From CAYQVO01 sp964421085 (GTDB lineage Bacteria > Bdellovibrionota_C > UBA2361 > CAYQVO01): a stretch of DNA of 64,000 nucleotides. The position numbers were made by a program, and so were the translations under genes. The stretch spans positions 33,222 through 97,221 of the forward strand of contig CAYQVO010000010.1 in assembly GCA_964421085.1 (NCBI GenBank), read 5' to 3'. Numbering within the stretch: position 1 is the stretch's first letter; every line of letters starts with the position of its first letter. This document shows positions 53,968 through 63,594 of the stretch, in pieces. The notes beneath the pieces were generated by a model. The model was not told the DNA's origin, ran no database searches, and saw nothing but the letters and a program-made list of their open reading frames with translations.

Positions 53968-56012
53968 CTACGCCTTTATCAGCAGCTCCTCCACTGCCCT
54001 CAGCTGATCCCTCAGCTGTGCTGCGCGCTCATATTCGCGCTTCGATGCGGCCTGAAGCATCTCTTTCCGAAGTCTCCGTACAAGCTCCTCCTGCGCCTCG
54101 TTTTCGCGCGGGATTTCAATCTGATATTTCGCAACCTGGTCGCTCAGTTCGAGTGCGTCCGAAGCCTCGGTTCCCAGAGGCGCCTGGATGGAACTCCTTG
54201 CCGACTGCGGAGTAATCCCGTGTGCTTTGTTAAAGGCAGCCTGAATTTCGCGCCGTCTTTTCGTCTCTGTAACCGCCTCCTCAATCGAGCGCGTGATGAT
54301 ATCCGCATATAAAATAACGCGCCCTTTGATATTGCGCGCTGTGCGTCCCATTGTCTGAATCAACGAACGTGTGGAACGGAGGAATCCTTCCTTGTCGGCA
54401 TCGATTATTCCCACAAGCGCGACCTCGACAAGGTCGAGCCCCTCGCGAAGAAGATTGATCCCCACGAGAACGTCGAAGTCCCCCCTGCGAAGACCCCGGA
54501 GGATTTCGACGCGCTCAATCGCGTTTATGTCCGCATGAAGGTAGCGGCACCTCACACCGATATTCCTGAGATACTCGGTCAGATCTTCCGCCATTTTCTT
54601 CGTAAGTGTCGTGANNNNNNNNNNCAAAACCCTGTCGCCTTCGCCGACTGTCTTCCGGATCTCTCCAATGAGATCATCCACCTGATTAACGGCTGGACGA
54701 ATGGTCACAACAGGATCAAGAAGTCCTGTAGGCCTGTTTACCTGTTCAATTACAAGCCCCCCGCTTTTCCCGATCTCGTACTCAGACGGCGTTGCTGAAA
54801 CAAATATGGTCTGACCCATCCTGCTCCAGAACTCAGTCATGTTGAGCGGTCTGTTATCAAGCGCAGACGGGAGCCTGAAACCGAAATCGACAAGCGTCCC
54901 TTTCCTCGACTGATCGCCCCGGAACATTCCTCCAATCTGTGGAACTGTGACATGGCTTTCGTCGATCACGAGCAGAAAGTCTTTCGGAAAGTAATCAATC
55001 AAAGTGCCCGGCGGAGTCCCCGGCGCCCTGCCTTCGAGATGCCGGCTGTAGTTTTCTATGCCGTCTCGGCGAGAAGCTCTATATCATACATGGTGCGCTG
55101 TTCGAGCCGCTGCGCTTCGAGGACCTTTCCCTGGCTGACCAGCTCCTTGAGCCTCTCTTTGAGCTCGATTTTAGCTGTTTTAACTGCCCGGTCGACCGCA
55201 GCGCGGCTTGTGACAAAATGACTGACAGGATAAACCGCCACGTGATCCAGTTTCCCGAGCGTATGTCCGCTGAGCGGGTCAATCTCTCTTATCTCTTCAA
55301 TCTCGTTCCCGAAGAAAAGGATCCTTATCGCGCGCTCGTCCTCGTCCGAGGGAAAAATATCGACCGTTTCGCCGCGCACACGGAAAGTGCCGCGCACAAA
55401 CTCGAAGTCGGACCTGTTGTACTGCATCATCGCGAGATTCATAAGGAGCTCGTCCCGCAGGACGTGCCGGCCTTTCTCGATGAACAGCATCATGCTCACA
55501 TATTCCTCAGGTGTGCCGAGGCCGTAAATGCAGCTTACGCTCGCCACGATTATAACGTCCCGGCTCTCGAGCAGCGCTTTGGTCGCCGCATGCCGCATCT
55601 TGTCGATCTCGTCGTTAATAGCCGAGTCTTTCTCAATGTATGTGTCAGTCGAGGGAATGTACGCTTCGGGCTGATAGTAGTCGTAGTAACTTACGAAATA
55701 GTGGACGCGGTTTTCAGGGAAGAACTCTTTGAACTCGCTGTAAAGCTGAGCGGCAAGTGTTTTGTTCGGGGCGATCACAAGGGTCGGCCGCTGCTGCCGC
55801 TCTATTACGTTTGCTATTGTAAATGTCTTCCCGGAGCCCGTGACTCCAAGAAGCGTCTGAAACTGCGCGCCCTGCCTCAGGTTTTCATCAAGTTTCCGGA
55901 TTGCCTGAGGCTGATCGCCCCGGGGAGCAAAGCCGCTTTTCAGGATAAAGTTCCGAGCCTGCTGGTGCTCCTTCAGCCTTTTTAGATTCTTTGCGCCCTG
56001 ACTCCCGGTCAT
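53968..56012 (-). CDS. uvrB: Excinuclease ABC subunit B, frame broken and with a scaffold gap
   Basis: From ATG 56012 ('gaggag' just upstream) the first 318 residues give the UvrB N-terminal helicase domain: Walker A 'GVTGSGKT', beta-hairpin 'YYDYYQPEAYIPSTDTYIEK'. At 55058 this frame reaches a TAG. The rest (from 'IENYSRHLEGRAPGTPPG' to the C-terminal UVR motif at 53968) is in another frame. The family has 'GYC.GIENYSR' at the junction; here the sequence is shorter by 13 bases (four residues plus one base). A 10-N gap lies in motif IV-V ('RVL' then 'TTLTKKMAEDLTEYL'), where one base would restore the usual 'RVLVTTLTK'. Otherwise complete. The break may be an assembly or base-call error. Confidence 0.85.
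54615..54624. other. Scaffold gap (10 N) in uvrB
   Basis: The conserved UvrB sequence around it indicates that only about one base is really missing, so the ten N are a placeholder. Confidence 0.95.
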
Positions 56013-56089
56013 CTCTCCTCGATCTACCATAAAACCCTTATTCCAGCTATACTTCGGCCTTCCCGGACCCGCTCGACTGGAGGAATGAA

Positions 56090-57244
56090 ATGCAGAACTT
56101 CACCTACTATAACCCTGTGCGCTTAGTCTTTGGAAAAGACACAATCAAGGAACTTGCTTCTCTTGTGCCGGATGATGTCGTCACCATGATCACGTATGGC
56201 GGAGGTTCGATTAAGAAGAATGGCGTATATGAAAAGGTGAAAGAAGCGCTGGGAAACCGGAAAACCATCGAGTTCGGCGGGATCGAACCGAACCCGGTTT
56301 ACGAAACCCTGATGAGAGCTGTGGAGATCGTAAGAAAGGAAAAAGTGGGATTTCTCCTCGCTGTGGGCGGCGGTTCCGTCCTTGATGGAACAAAATTCAT
56401 CTCGGCCGCAGTGAATTACATCGGAGCCGACCCCTGGGAAATCGTGTCGAAAAACGCTGATTTCGAATCTGCTGTTCCGCTCGCCTCGGTTCTGACTCTG
56501 CCGGCGACAGGCTCGGAGATGAACTGTTTTTCTGTCGTTTCACGCAGTTCAACGCGTGAAAAGCTTACGTTCGAAAATCCGAAAGTCTTCCCGGTTTTTT
56601 CGATTCTCGATCCTGAAACTACTTATTCACTCCCTCGGAAACAGGTCCGAAACGGTATTGTCGATGCTTTCGTTCATGTGATGGAGCAGTATATGACTGT
56701 GCCGTCGGCCGCTCCTCTGCAGGACAGGCAGGCAGAGGCGATAATCCTTACCCTGCTCGAAGAAGGGCCGAAGACACTCAAAAATTCGGAAGATTACGAT
56801 TCACGCGCCAGTCTTGTGTGGTCGGCGACGCATGCCTTGAACGGAATTATTGCATGCGGAGTCCCGCAGGACTGGGCCGCTCACAACATTGGACATGAAC
56901 TGACCGCCCTCTTCGGAATCGATCACGCCGAGTCGCTTGCCGTCGTTCTTCCTGCCGTCTGGAAATACAAAAAAGAACAGAAGAAAGATAAACTCCTTCA
57001 GTACGCCGACCGCATCTGGGGGATAAAGAACGGAAGCGATGAAAGCAGGATAAATCTTGCTGTTGATGAGACGGTCCGTTTCTTCCAATCTCTGCAGATG
57101 CCTGTCACATTGAAGGATTTCGGTATTCCCGCATCCGCCGCGCAGGTCGTCGCTGATCGCATCGATAAGCGGGGCGTCAGACTTGGCGAGCACGGGGATA
57201 TAGAGGGAAAAGATGTTGAGGCGATATTGAATATGGCGGTGTGA
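56090..57244 (+). CDS. yqhD: Iron-containing alcohol dehydrogenase, YqhD/BDH-like (copy 1)
   Basis: The 384-residue group III dehydrogenase has 'ITYGGGSIKKNGVY' (NADP site), 'AVGGGSVLDGTKF' and 'LPATGSEMN'. Metal ligands are Asp192 and His196 ('GIVDAFVHVMEQ'), His265 and His279 ('WAAHNIGHELTALFGIDHAE'), equivalent to those of E. coli YqhD, which reduces broad aldehydes with NADPH. The Shine-Dalgarno 'ctggagga' is strong. It is divergent from uvrB. A second copy lies at 61803. Confidence 0.92.
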   Translation: MQNFTYYNPVRLVFGKDTIKELASLVPDDVVTMITYGGGSIKKNGVYEKVKEALGNRKTIEFGGIEPNPVYETLMRAVEIVRKEKVGFLLAVGGGSVLDGTKFISAAVNYIGADPWEIVSKNADFESAVPLASVLTLPATGSEMNCFSVVSRSSTREKLTFENPKVFPVFSILDPETTYSLPRKQVRNGIVDAFVHVMEQYMTVPSAAPLQDRQAEAIILTLLEEGPKTLKNSEDYDSRASLVWSATHALNGIIACGVPQDWAAHNIGHELTALFGIDHAESLAVVLPAVWKYKKEQKKDKLLQYADRIWGIKNGSDESRINLAVDETVRFFQSLQMPVTLKDFGIPASAAQVVADRIDKRGVRLGEHGDIEGKDVEAILNMAV

Positions 57245-57355
57245 GGGAGGCGGATTCAAGGCGGGATCTGACCTTAATCCGACAGGGCCGACTGTTGTCG
57301 CAGGCCCCGTTTCACTCGGCTGTTGTTTTCACGACCAGGGATACGGTGAAGTGAT

Positions 57356-58051
57356 ATGCAGGCGCACCATCGTGGAAAAATCTTCGATATATTCATGTTC
57401 TGCGGGAATATTTTTGTCGTTCCATATCTCTATGGTCTGATCCGCGGGGGATATGATTCTCTCTTTGGATATTTCCTTTTTGCAGCGGTTCTGCTTCATT
57501 CAGCAGGCGCGTGGCTCAAGCGGACGCCTCTTCAGATTCGGCTGAAGCAGAAGGCCGGGCCTGAAATGTCGGGATGGGGGTATCTTCTTTTTCTTGTCCT
57601 TTTCACTATGCACTATGGACTCTTTGCCGCGTGTCTTGGATACGGGCTCGAGGCAGGAACTGCGATGGCACCAGGATCACTCGTCCATTTCATTGTACTG
57701 TTCGGCGCATTATTCCCCACTTGTCTCTGTATCCGTGCTCTGATGCCCCAGAGTGAGGGCCGCCCCGCTCCGTTCCCGAACCAGGAACTTGCCGCGGATA
57801 TCTTTATCTATCTCTCCCTCATCATCATCTTTGCTTTCTGGGAGGGAGTCTTTGCTGAGACTCTTGTCGGGAAAGGGGAAGGAGATATTCCGGTGACCAT
57901 TCTGCTTGTTTCTTTGACCACAGTTCCTTTTTCAATGTTTTATCTTGCTCCCCGCGTGCTGTTTCTTGTTGAGGACTTCAGGCAGCCTTCCACATGGGTG
58001 AACGCGTTTGTTGTGATGCTGCCCCTCTCGTGGAGAATAATGACCGGGTAG
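57356..58051 (+). CDS. Polytopic membrane protein, unknown, 231 residues
   Basis: Six or so hydrophobic helices are visible ('IFMFCGNIFVVPYLYGLI', 'GYLLFLVLFTMHYGLFAACLG', 'FIYLSLIIIFAFWEGVFA', 'ILLVSLTTVPFSMFYLAP'). The start may be GTG/ATG at 57356 or an ATG further in; 'gtgaagtg' upstream is weak. It lies 111 bases after the yqhD-like gene on the same strand. No family recognised. Confidence 0.7.
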   Translation: MQAHHRGKIFDIFMFCGNIFVVPYLYGLIRGGYDSLFGYFLFAAVLLHSAGAWLKRTPLQIRLKQKAGPEMSGWGYLLFLVLFTMHYGLFAACLGYGLEAGTAMAPGSLVHFIVLFGALFPTCLCIRALMPQSEGRPAPFPNQELAADIFIYLSLIIIFAFWEGVFAETLVGKGEGDIPVTILLVSLTTVPFSMFYLAPRVLFLVEDFRQPSTWVNAFVVMLPLSWRIMTG

Positions 58052-58289
58052 AAAGGGTTATCTTTCCTTGAGCAGAAAAAGGACACCCACTTTTCCCCAG
58101 TGCCTGGGATTCAAGCGTGCGAAATCACGCGGATCTTTGGGGAGTCAGAGAAACGGGTTGGGATGGTTGAGCGCAGGGGTGAGGACCGCCTGCCCGGAAA
58201 TGGAAACCTGTTAATGTATCGTAAAAAACGGATGGAAGTTTCCTGGGATTAGATGTTTTGGGTGTCCTTTTTTCCTTTCCTTCTTTCCT

Positions 58290-60191
58290 TTACATTTTTT
58301 CAGCCAAATATTCGGAGAGAGCTCTCACTGTCGGCCGATGGCTGCACGAGCGAATGCGTTCCTTTGCATCCCGTTCAATCTGACGCACCCTTTCACGGGT
58401 TAAACCGAGGAGATCTCCCACCTCCTCGAGGGAATGAGGAGATTCCGCCTCGCCAATCCCGTACCGGAATTCCAGGACTTCACGCTGACGCTCGGTAAGA
58501 TGGACAGCATCAAACGCGCGGTAGAGCATGACTTTCAGCATCTCATTTGAAGCTTCGGCATCAACATCATCCTTCGCTGCATGAATATCATCAAGATTCG
58601 ACTCTCTCGAAGAATTCTTGTCGAGCGGCGCGTCAAGAGAGAGAATTTCCCTCTGATCCTGCAGAAGCGCATCCACTTCTTCAACTGGAATTCCTGATTC
58701 CCTGGCAAGCTGGGCGACAGTCGGCAGCTCGTGAAGAGTCGCGGCCATTGCCGCGTAAAGTTGATTGAGGCTACGGGCCTTTTCCTGAACGCCGATCGGT
58801 ATTCTTATTACCCGGCTGGTGTTATAAATGGCCCGTTCAACACTCCGGCGGATCGACAACACGGCATATGTCGAGAGCGTGTACGGTCGACCGGTTTTTG
58901 GATTAATTTTCTTCGAATCGAACTTGTCAATTGCACGCATGAGACCGAAATTTCCTTCCATGATCAGATCCATCAAATCAAGACCTCTCCCGCGATATTT
59001 TTGGGCAACCCAGACGACCAGGGGGAGATTGTGATTGAAGAGTGTTTCTCTTGCTTTCTTCGACACTTCGGGATCGTCCGCTTTCACCAGCCGGAGAAGG
59101 CGGTGCTGCCTTTCTCTGCTGAGCGTTCGGTATTTCCTTGCCATCTCCAGATATGCCCGGTCATCAAAACGCTCCGTGTACCCTCCCTTTCGGATCTTCT
59201 CGCCGGCATATTCAGCTTCGTGCACTCCGAAGGCATCTTCAAAAATTGAAGACTTATCGGGGATTTCGCGCTGCGAACGGCGGACAAACCGTGCTCTTTT
59301 ACGCTGTTTAACAGCGGCGGTTATCACTTCGGGATCATAACGTCGCACTGGTGCGCCGGTTGTTCCCCACATAATCATGACCGAGGGAAGAATTCCCTCT
59401 CTGGCCATTACTGATACACGCGCAGGCCCGACTCCCAGCCTTTCGGCAGCATCTTCGGAACTCATCCAGCTGTCCAGGACCCAGCGCTGACGCATCAGCT
59501 CCTGAGCAAGAGCCGCGGCATGGTGCAGCGGCAGTCCGAAAAAATGGTTTCTTTCGTCGAGTTTCCCCCGGAAGGGATGCTTCACTGCTGCGGGTCGGCC
59601 TGTCCCAAGCAGTTCTTCATATCTCCCGTCCCCGAGCACATTCTCCCGGTTGAAACACAGGTTCAAGAAGGTTTCTTTTTTGATTTTAATCCCGTGCCGG
59701 TGCAGGACCTCGAACATCTCCGGGAGAGGTACGATGTTATTGTGAATCCCAATCAGTCGATTAAGTGTGCCGCGGGGCACTAGTCTCCTGACACGTCCGC
59801 CGCGAAAAGGTTCTTCATATATTCCCCATTCTTGTACAGTTTCGTCGTCGTTTACCAGTTTAAATGCAAGCCCTCTGCAGATCTTCAGCGCGTCAGCCAT
59901 CTTTTCGACGCAGAGATCCTCAGTTACAAAAGGGAGAATGTCGAGTGAAACCCCGATATGGCCGAGAAACGCAAGATCATCAATATGCTGAAGAAAAGAG
60001 CGGCCCTCGCGTTTCCTGAGCGATGCTGCTGTGGCATGAAACGCGCACTCCATGGTGGGAAGAGTGACATCAAGTTTTGCAGTCCCATCGAGCACATCGA
60101 CAAGGTGATCCTGCAGCGCGGGGAGGCTGACCGAATCGTATGATCCAGGGTGAAATGAGATGGCAGCACCTGCAGTAATTATATCCGGCAT
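58290..60191 (-). CDS. Sigma-70-type RNA polymerase sigma factor with a large novel N-terminal region
   Basis: The 633-residue protein carries sigma2 at about 386-460 ('LVVWVAQKYRGRGLDLMDLI', 'TLSTYAVLSIRRSVERAI'), sigma3 at about 465-520 and sigma4 at about 560-615 ('SLEEVGDLLGLTRERVRQIE', the -35 helix-turn-helix). The two tryptophans that normally precede 'IRQ' in region 2.4/2.3 and help melt DNA read Leu-Ser here. Residues 1-340 are not sigma1.1: they include a possible DNA-binding MerR/excisionase-like helix-turn-helix ('MSSEDAAERLGVGPARVSVM', about 243-262) and an unassigned alpha-rich part. Group 2 or 3 sigma with extra specificity or anti-sigma-like control seems likely. Confidence 0.82.
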   Translation of the reverse strand: MPDIITAGAAISFHPGSYDSVSLPALQDHLVDVLDGTAKLDVTLPTMECAFHATAASLRKREGRSFLQHIDDLAFLGHIGVSLDILPFVTEDLCVEKMADALKICRGLAFKLVNDDETVQEWGIYEEPFRGGRVRRLVPRGTLNRLIGIHNNIVPLPEMFEVLHRHGIKIKKETFLNLCFNRENVLGDGRYEELLGTGRPAAVKHPFRGKLDERNHFFGLPLHHAAALAQELMRQRWVLDSWMSSEDAAERLGVGPARVSVMAREGILPSVMIMWGTTGAPVRRYDPEVITAAVKQRKRARFVRRSQREIPDKSSIFEDAFGVHEAEYAGEKIRKGGYTERFDDRAYLEMARKYRTLSRERQHRLLRLVKADDPEVSKKARETLFNHNLPLVVWVAQKYRGRGLDLMDLIMEGNFGLMRAIDKFDSKKINPKTGRPYTLSTYAVLSIRRSVERAIYNTSRVIRIPIGVQEKARSLNQLYAAMAATLHELPTVAQLARESGIPVEEVDALLQDQREILSLDAPLDKNSSRESNLDDIHAAKDDVDAEASNEMLKVMLYRAFDAVHLTERQREVLEFRYGIGEAESPHSLEEVGDLLGLTRERVRQIERDAKERIRSCSHRPTVRALSEYLAEKM

Positions 60192-60321
60192 TAGCAGATC
60201 AGTTTAGCAGGTACGGGCGGTTAGTCCACTGAGCCTGTAATATTCGGCGTAATCCGGGTCCGTCCAATCTATGCAATAAGCGCAGAAGCAGGTCATTGAT
60301 CAGAAACCAGGACTTGGGCCG

Positions 60322-61269
60322 CTACAGGCCTTTTCTGTAAAGCTCATCGTATCCACGCTTTGCAATGCCGGAAACGACCCTGGATACGAAAAACAGTGCA
60401 ACGCAGCCGCCAAGCCCTGATAGTGTGTCTGCAGGAGACGTAAATTCAAAGAGCCTGGAAAAAAGCAGGCCGGCGACCCCCAAAGTCGATGCCAGCGATG
60501 TCAGAGCGGTGGTAACGCATAAGCCAAAAAGGGCCTTCTTCTTGAGGCGTAATCTGTTCGATTTTCTTTCGATTTTGTCCTGAAGAGAAGCGGTTTCCCG
60601 CAGAGCTGCTGCCGGATCAAGCTCGTCAAAATTCACGCCCCGGGTTGGAATATCAAACCCTTCTGCCTCATGTATTCTTGAACGGGCCACCCTGCGAAAT
60701 TCTCCAGGCACTTCAGCCGCCGGCACAGGGCGCCACTGCGACGGAAGAAGACCTTCTGCAAGTGCCGTATCAATTGCTCCTTCTCCCTCGCGTATTAAAC
60801 GCTCCAGCTCGTCCGGAGGGACGAGCCGACTTTCATTGCGGGTCAAGGCTTTGGAAACCGCCTCATCCGCATCTGGAAGTGCTTTCGATGAGGGCCAGGG
60901 CCCAAAGGGCTCGTAACCGTGCGGCTTGCCGGCGACCATGAAAAGCTGCTCTGCGAGATCACGTTTCTTAATGGCACAGGCGAGAAGACGCATTTCTTTC
61001 GGTGAAAGGTGACTTTCGCAGCACGTATGTCCCTGCAGATCTCCGCGTCCCGGACTCACGTGAAACAGAATCAGACCATCACCCGAGACAAGGTATTCAT
61101 CTCCGTCTCTTGCCTTGATATGCGTAACACCTCTGAGGAAAGAAAGTTCTCCCAGGGCCTCAGAGAGAGAACGCATATCAAGAGTTCCCGAAGGTCCGAT
61201 AGGCGCTGGGCTCTCCAAGTGACTAAATCCAGAATTACCAAAATGTACGATCGCTTCGCTCAACTCCAT
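60322..61269 (-). CDS. Membrane-associated protein with two C-terminal helices, unknown
   Basis: From ATG 61269 ('gggag' ten bases upstream) the protein has 315 residues; a start at 61302 lacks such a site. The first 220 residues are soluble, ending in a coiled segment ('ETASLQDKIERKSNRLRLKK'). Two membrane helices follow ('ALFGLCVTTALTSLASTLG' and 'LGGCVALFFVSRVV'). The N-terminal 110 residues contain a 'DGDEYLVSGDGLILFHVSPG' strand pair. No family recognised. It precedes the sigma factor gene by 130 bases on the same strand, so it could act with it, for example as a membrane partner; that is speculation. Confidence 0.65.
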   Translation of the reverse strand: MELSEAIVHFGNSGFSHLESPAPIGPSGTLDMRSLSEALGELSFLRGVTHIKARDGDEYLVSGDGLILFHVSPGRGDLQGHTCCESHLSPKEMRLLACAIKKRDLAEQLFMVAGKPHGYEPFGPWPSSKALPDADEAVSKALTRNESRLVPPDELERLIREGEGAIDTALAEGLLPSQWRPVPAAEVPGEFRRVARSRIHEAEGFDIPTRGVNFDELDPAAALRETASLQDKIERKSNRLRLKKKALFGLCVTTALTSLASTLGVAGLLFSRLFEFTSPADTLSGLGGCVALFFVSRVVSGIAKRGYDELYRKGL

Positions 61270-61340
61270 ATGAAAAACTCCCGTTGGTAACCAAGCTGAC
61301 ATGCAATGTTATGCCGTGGTTTTGTGAATCTGTGACATAG

Positions 61341-61360
61341 CCGTATTTATTCCGTATTTA
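61341..61360. promoter_or_regulatory. Direct repeat, candidate operator
   Basis: The nonamer ccgtattta occurs at 61341-61349 and 61352-61360, eleven bases apart, i.e. one helical turn. It lies about 75 bases upstream of the minus-strand gene starting at 61269. This spacing is typical of regulator half-sites; no regulator is identified. Confidence 0.35.
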
Positions 61361-61802
61361 CTACGATAAATGTGACCAGGGTGCGGAGAATCAGAGGGTC
61401 GATTACTCACAAATACATGTTACCGGGCGGGCGAGAGGGGCGCATTGGACATGGTGGTGTGTATGAATGGTCGGGAGGCACCTCGATCAGCTCCTGCGGT
61501 CCCGGAGGATCTGCGAAGTTGTCACGCCGTGGATCTCCCTGTCCTCGACGAGCCGAACGGGGGGCACGGACAGCGCGGGCAATAGGGACTGAAGAACCAC
61601 TCAAGCCGGCGGTAAAAGTCGGAAATGTCGCAACTGTCACGACTTTTTGAACACGCCGTTCCGGACGTCGTTGAACGTATCTATCTGCAGCCTGTATTGA
61701 AAATATGGTCCGCTTTCAGTTTGAAACCTGAGGCCGTCGTCCTGCAAGACGGATTGTCGGGAATGTCGTATACTGTCAAAACCGTTTCCACAGGAGGAAC
61801 TC
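61361..61802. other. Intergenic region between divergent genes
   Basis: About 440 GC-rich bases without a convincing gene; a 92-codon frame at 61372 has no recognisable product. 'tatact' at 61772-61777 could be a -10 box for the dehydrogenase at 61803, but no matching -35 was found. Confidence 0.4.
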
Positions 61803-62966
61803 ATGCTCAACTTCACGTACTGCAACCCGGTAAAGATAGTTTTCGGCAGGGATACGATTCCCGGGACAGCAGCGCTTATCCCGCCGGACGGCTCTGTAAT
61901 GGTTCTCTACGGCGGAGGATCGATAAAAACGAATGGTGTATATGACCAGGTAAGTCAGGCGCTGGGAAGCCGCCGGTTCATAGAGTTTGCGGGTATTGAA
62001 CCGAATCCCGCCTTTGAAAAATTGATGCAGGGAGTGGAACTCGCACGGAAGGAAAAAGTGTCCTTCCTGCTGGCTGTGGGCGGAGGCTCGGTAATTGACG
62101 GGACCAAGTTCATTGCGGCGGCGGTTCCATTCAAAGGAGAAGATCCCTGGGATATGGTGCTCGGCAAAGCACCGGTCGAAAACGCTCTTCCTCTCGGAGT
62201 AGTCCTGACTTTGCCTGCCACAGGTTCCGAGATGAACTGCATTGCGGTTATCTCGCGAAAATCGACCACGGAAAAGATTGGATTCTCGAGTCCGAAACTT
62301 TTCCCTGCATTTTCGGTCCTGGATCCGGCCGTCACTTTTTCGCTCCCGAAGAAACAGGTACGGAACGGTATCGTCGACGCGTTCCTTCACGTCATTGAAC
62401 AGTACATGACCGTGCGCCCAAACTCGCCTCTTCAGGATCGGCAGGCTGAAGCAATTATGCTTACGCTTATAGAGGAATGGCCGAAAACGCTGGAAGATCC
62501 CGCCGACTACGAAAGCCGGTCCAATCTTTCGTGGTGCGCAACGCAGGCGTTGAACGGCATCCTGTCATGCGGTGTGCCCGTCGACTTTTCCACGCACAGG
62601 ATCGGACACGAACTGAGCGCTGTATACGGGCTGGATCACGCGGAATCCCTGGCGATAGTGCTGCCGGCTCTCTGGAAGTACAAAAAAGAGCAGAAGAAAG
62701 CAAAGCTCATTCAGTATGCCGAGCGGATCTGGGGTGTCCGGAACGGCAGTGACGATGCCAAAGTTGAGCTCGCGATCGAAGAGACGGTCAAGTTCTTCCA
62801 TTCGCTGGGAATGCCGACAACTCTGAAGGATTATTCCATATCAGCGGATGCCGGACGCCGCGCATCGGAAGGTCTGCGAAGAAGAGGATGGATGCTCGGC
62901 GAACTCAAAGACATCAGCCCCGGCGATGTGGAGGCGATCCTTGGGATGTGTTGTCCTTCGGAGTGA
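61803..62966 (+). CDS. yqhD: Iron-containing alcohol dehydrogenase, YqhD/BDH-like (copy 2)
   Basis: This 387-residue protein is a close paralogue of the gene at 56090, with identical ligand positions: Asp192, His196 ('GIVDAFLHVIEQ'), His265 and His279 ('FSTHRIGHELSAVYGLDHAE'), and the coenzyme motif 'LYGGGSIKTNGVY'. The ribosome site 'aggagg' lies seven bases upstream. Sequence between the copies differs throughout, so the duplication is not recent. Probably an NADPH-dependent aldehyde reductase with a different substrate range or regulation from copy 1. Confidence 0.92.
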   Translation: MLNFTYCNPVKIVFGRDTIPGTAALIPPDGSVMVLYGGGSIKTNGVYDQVSQALGSRRFIEFAGIEPNPAFEKLMQGVELARKEKVSFLLAVGGGSVIDGTKFIAAAVPFKGEDPWDMVLGKAPVENALPLGVVLTLPATGSEMNCIAVISRKSTTEKIGFSSPKLFPAFSVLDPAVTFSLPKKQVRNGIVDAFLHVIEQYMTVRPNSPLQDRQAEAIMLTLIEEWPKTLEDPADYESRSNLSWCATQALNGILSCGVPVDFSTHRIGHELSAVYGLDHAESLAIVLPALWKYKKEQKKAKLIQYAERIWGVRNGSDDAKVELAIEETVKFFHSLGMPTTLKDYSISADAGRRASEGLRRRGWMLGELKDISPGDVEAILGMCCPSE

Positions 62967-63422
62967 AGAGGGACGGGAAAAGGCGCTCTGCGCGAATTGT
63001 GCGGTCCTTGCAGAGAAGATTCAGCATGTTCCCCTGCATCCAGTGACGCACGAGCCTCGATTTTATCTCCGGCGACTGCGTCAGGCTTTTCAAACTCTTC
63101 GGCGCCGCCAACGTCTGATGCGGCGACACGAATGCGGATATGCCACAAACGGACACACTGAGGAGGATGGCGGACTTTGCTGAAAGAAAAACCTTGAATA
63201 CAGCAGAACCTCTGGAATTAACTGCGGAATGATTGGAAGTCCCCGTAAGGTTGCTTCAGATTCTCGAAATTTTTCGAAAGCCGCGAACGCCAGGAATTTT
63301 TCTTGTTACGAAGAAGACAGACCGAATTTAGAAACGATTTCCGATAATTATCGAGCCCCTGTTTTTTGACATTCTGTTCCAGCCGGCTCTGAGCATTTCA
63401 AAATGACTGCAGAAAGTACCAC
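62967..63422. other. Intergenic region, possible minus-strand small secreted-protein frame
   Basis: On the minus strand a frame from about 63240 to 62914 contains a signal-peptide-like stretch ('SAILLSVSVCGISAFVSPHQ' then 'TLAAP') but lacks an ATG; GTG 63156 falls inside that stretch. It may be a remnant or a chance frame. Nothing else is recognised. Confidence 0.3.
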
Positions 63423-63452
63423 TTGCATTCACGGAAGTATCGTATATATACT
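63423..63452 (+). promoter_or_regulatory. Candidate sigma-70 promoter of the collagen-like gene
   Basis: TTGCAT (63423-63428), an 18-base spacer and TATACT (63447-63452) precede the ATG at 63595, giving a leader of about 135 bases. The leader holds a small hairpin (gcagg 63555-63559 with cctgc 63564-63568) followed by an A/T-rich stretch just before the ribosome site. Confidence 0.5.
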
Positions 63453-63594
63453 ATTGCCGCTTTCCATTTGCCCGGTTCATCGCAGGTATCCTGATCGCTT
63501 GGTTGGTTTCCCGGTCAGTCGCAGTTCTGCACTGTATGGGGCATCTGGATCCGCGCAGGTTCCCCTGCAAAAACTTTTATTTTGGGAGAAAAAA

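Noticed and set aside
61372..61650. 92-codon plus-strand frame before the second dehydrogenase, or a structured RNA such as RNase P or SRP RNA
   Set aside because: No ribosome site or family motif for a protein, and none of the conserved RNase P or SRP RNA core sequences could be found by eye.
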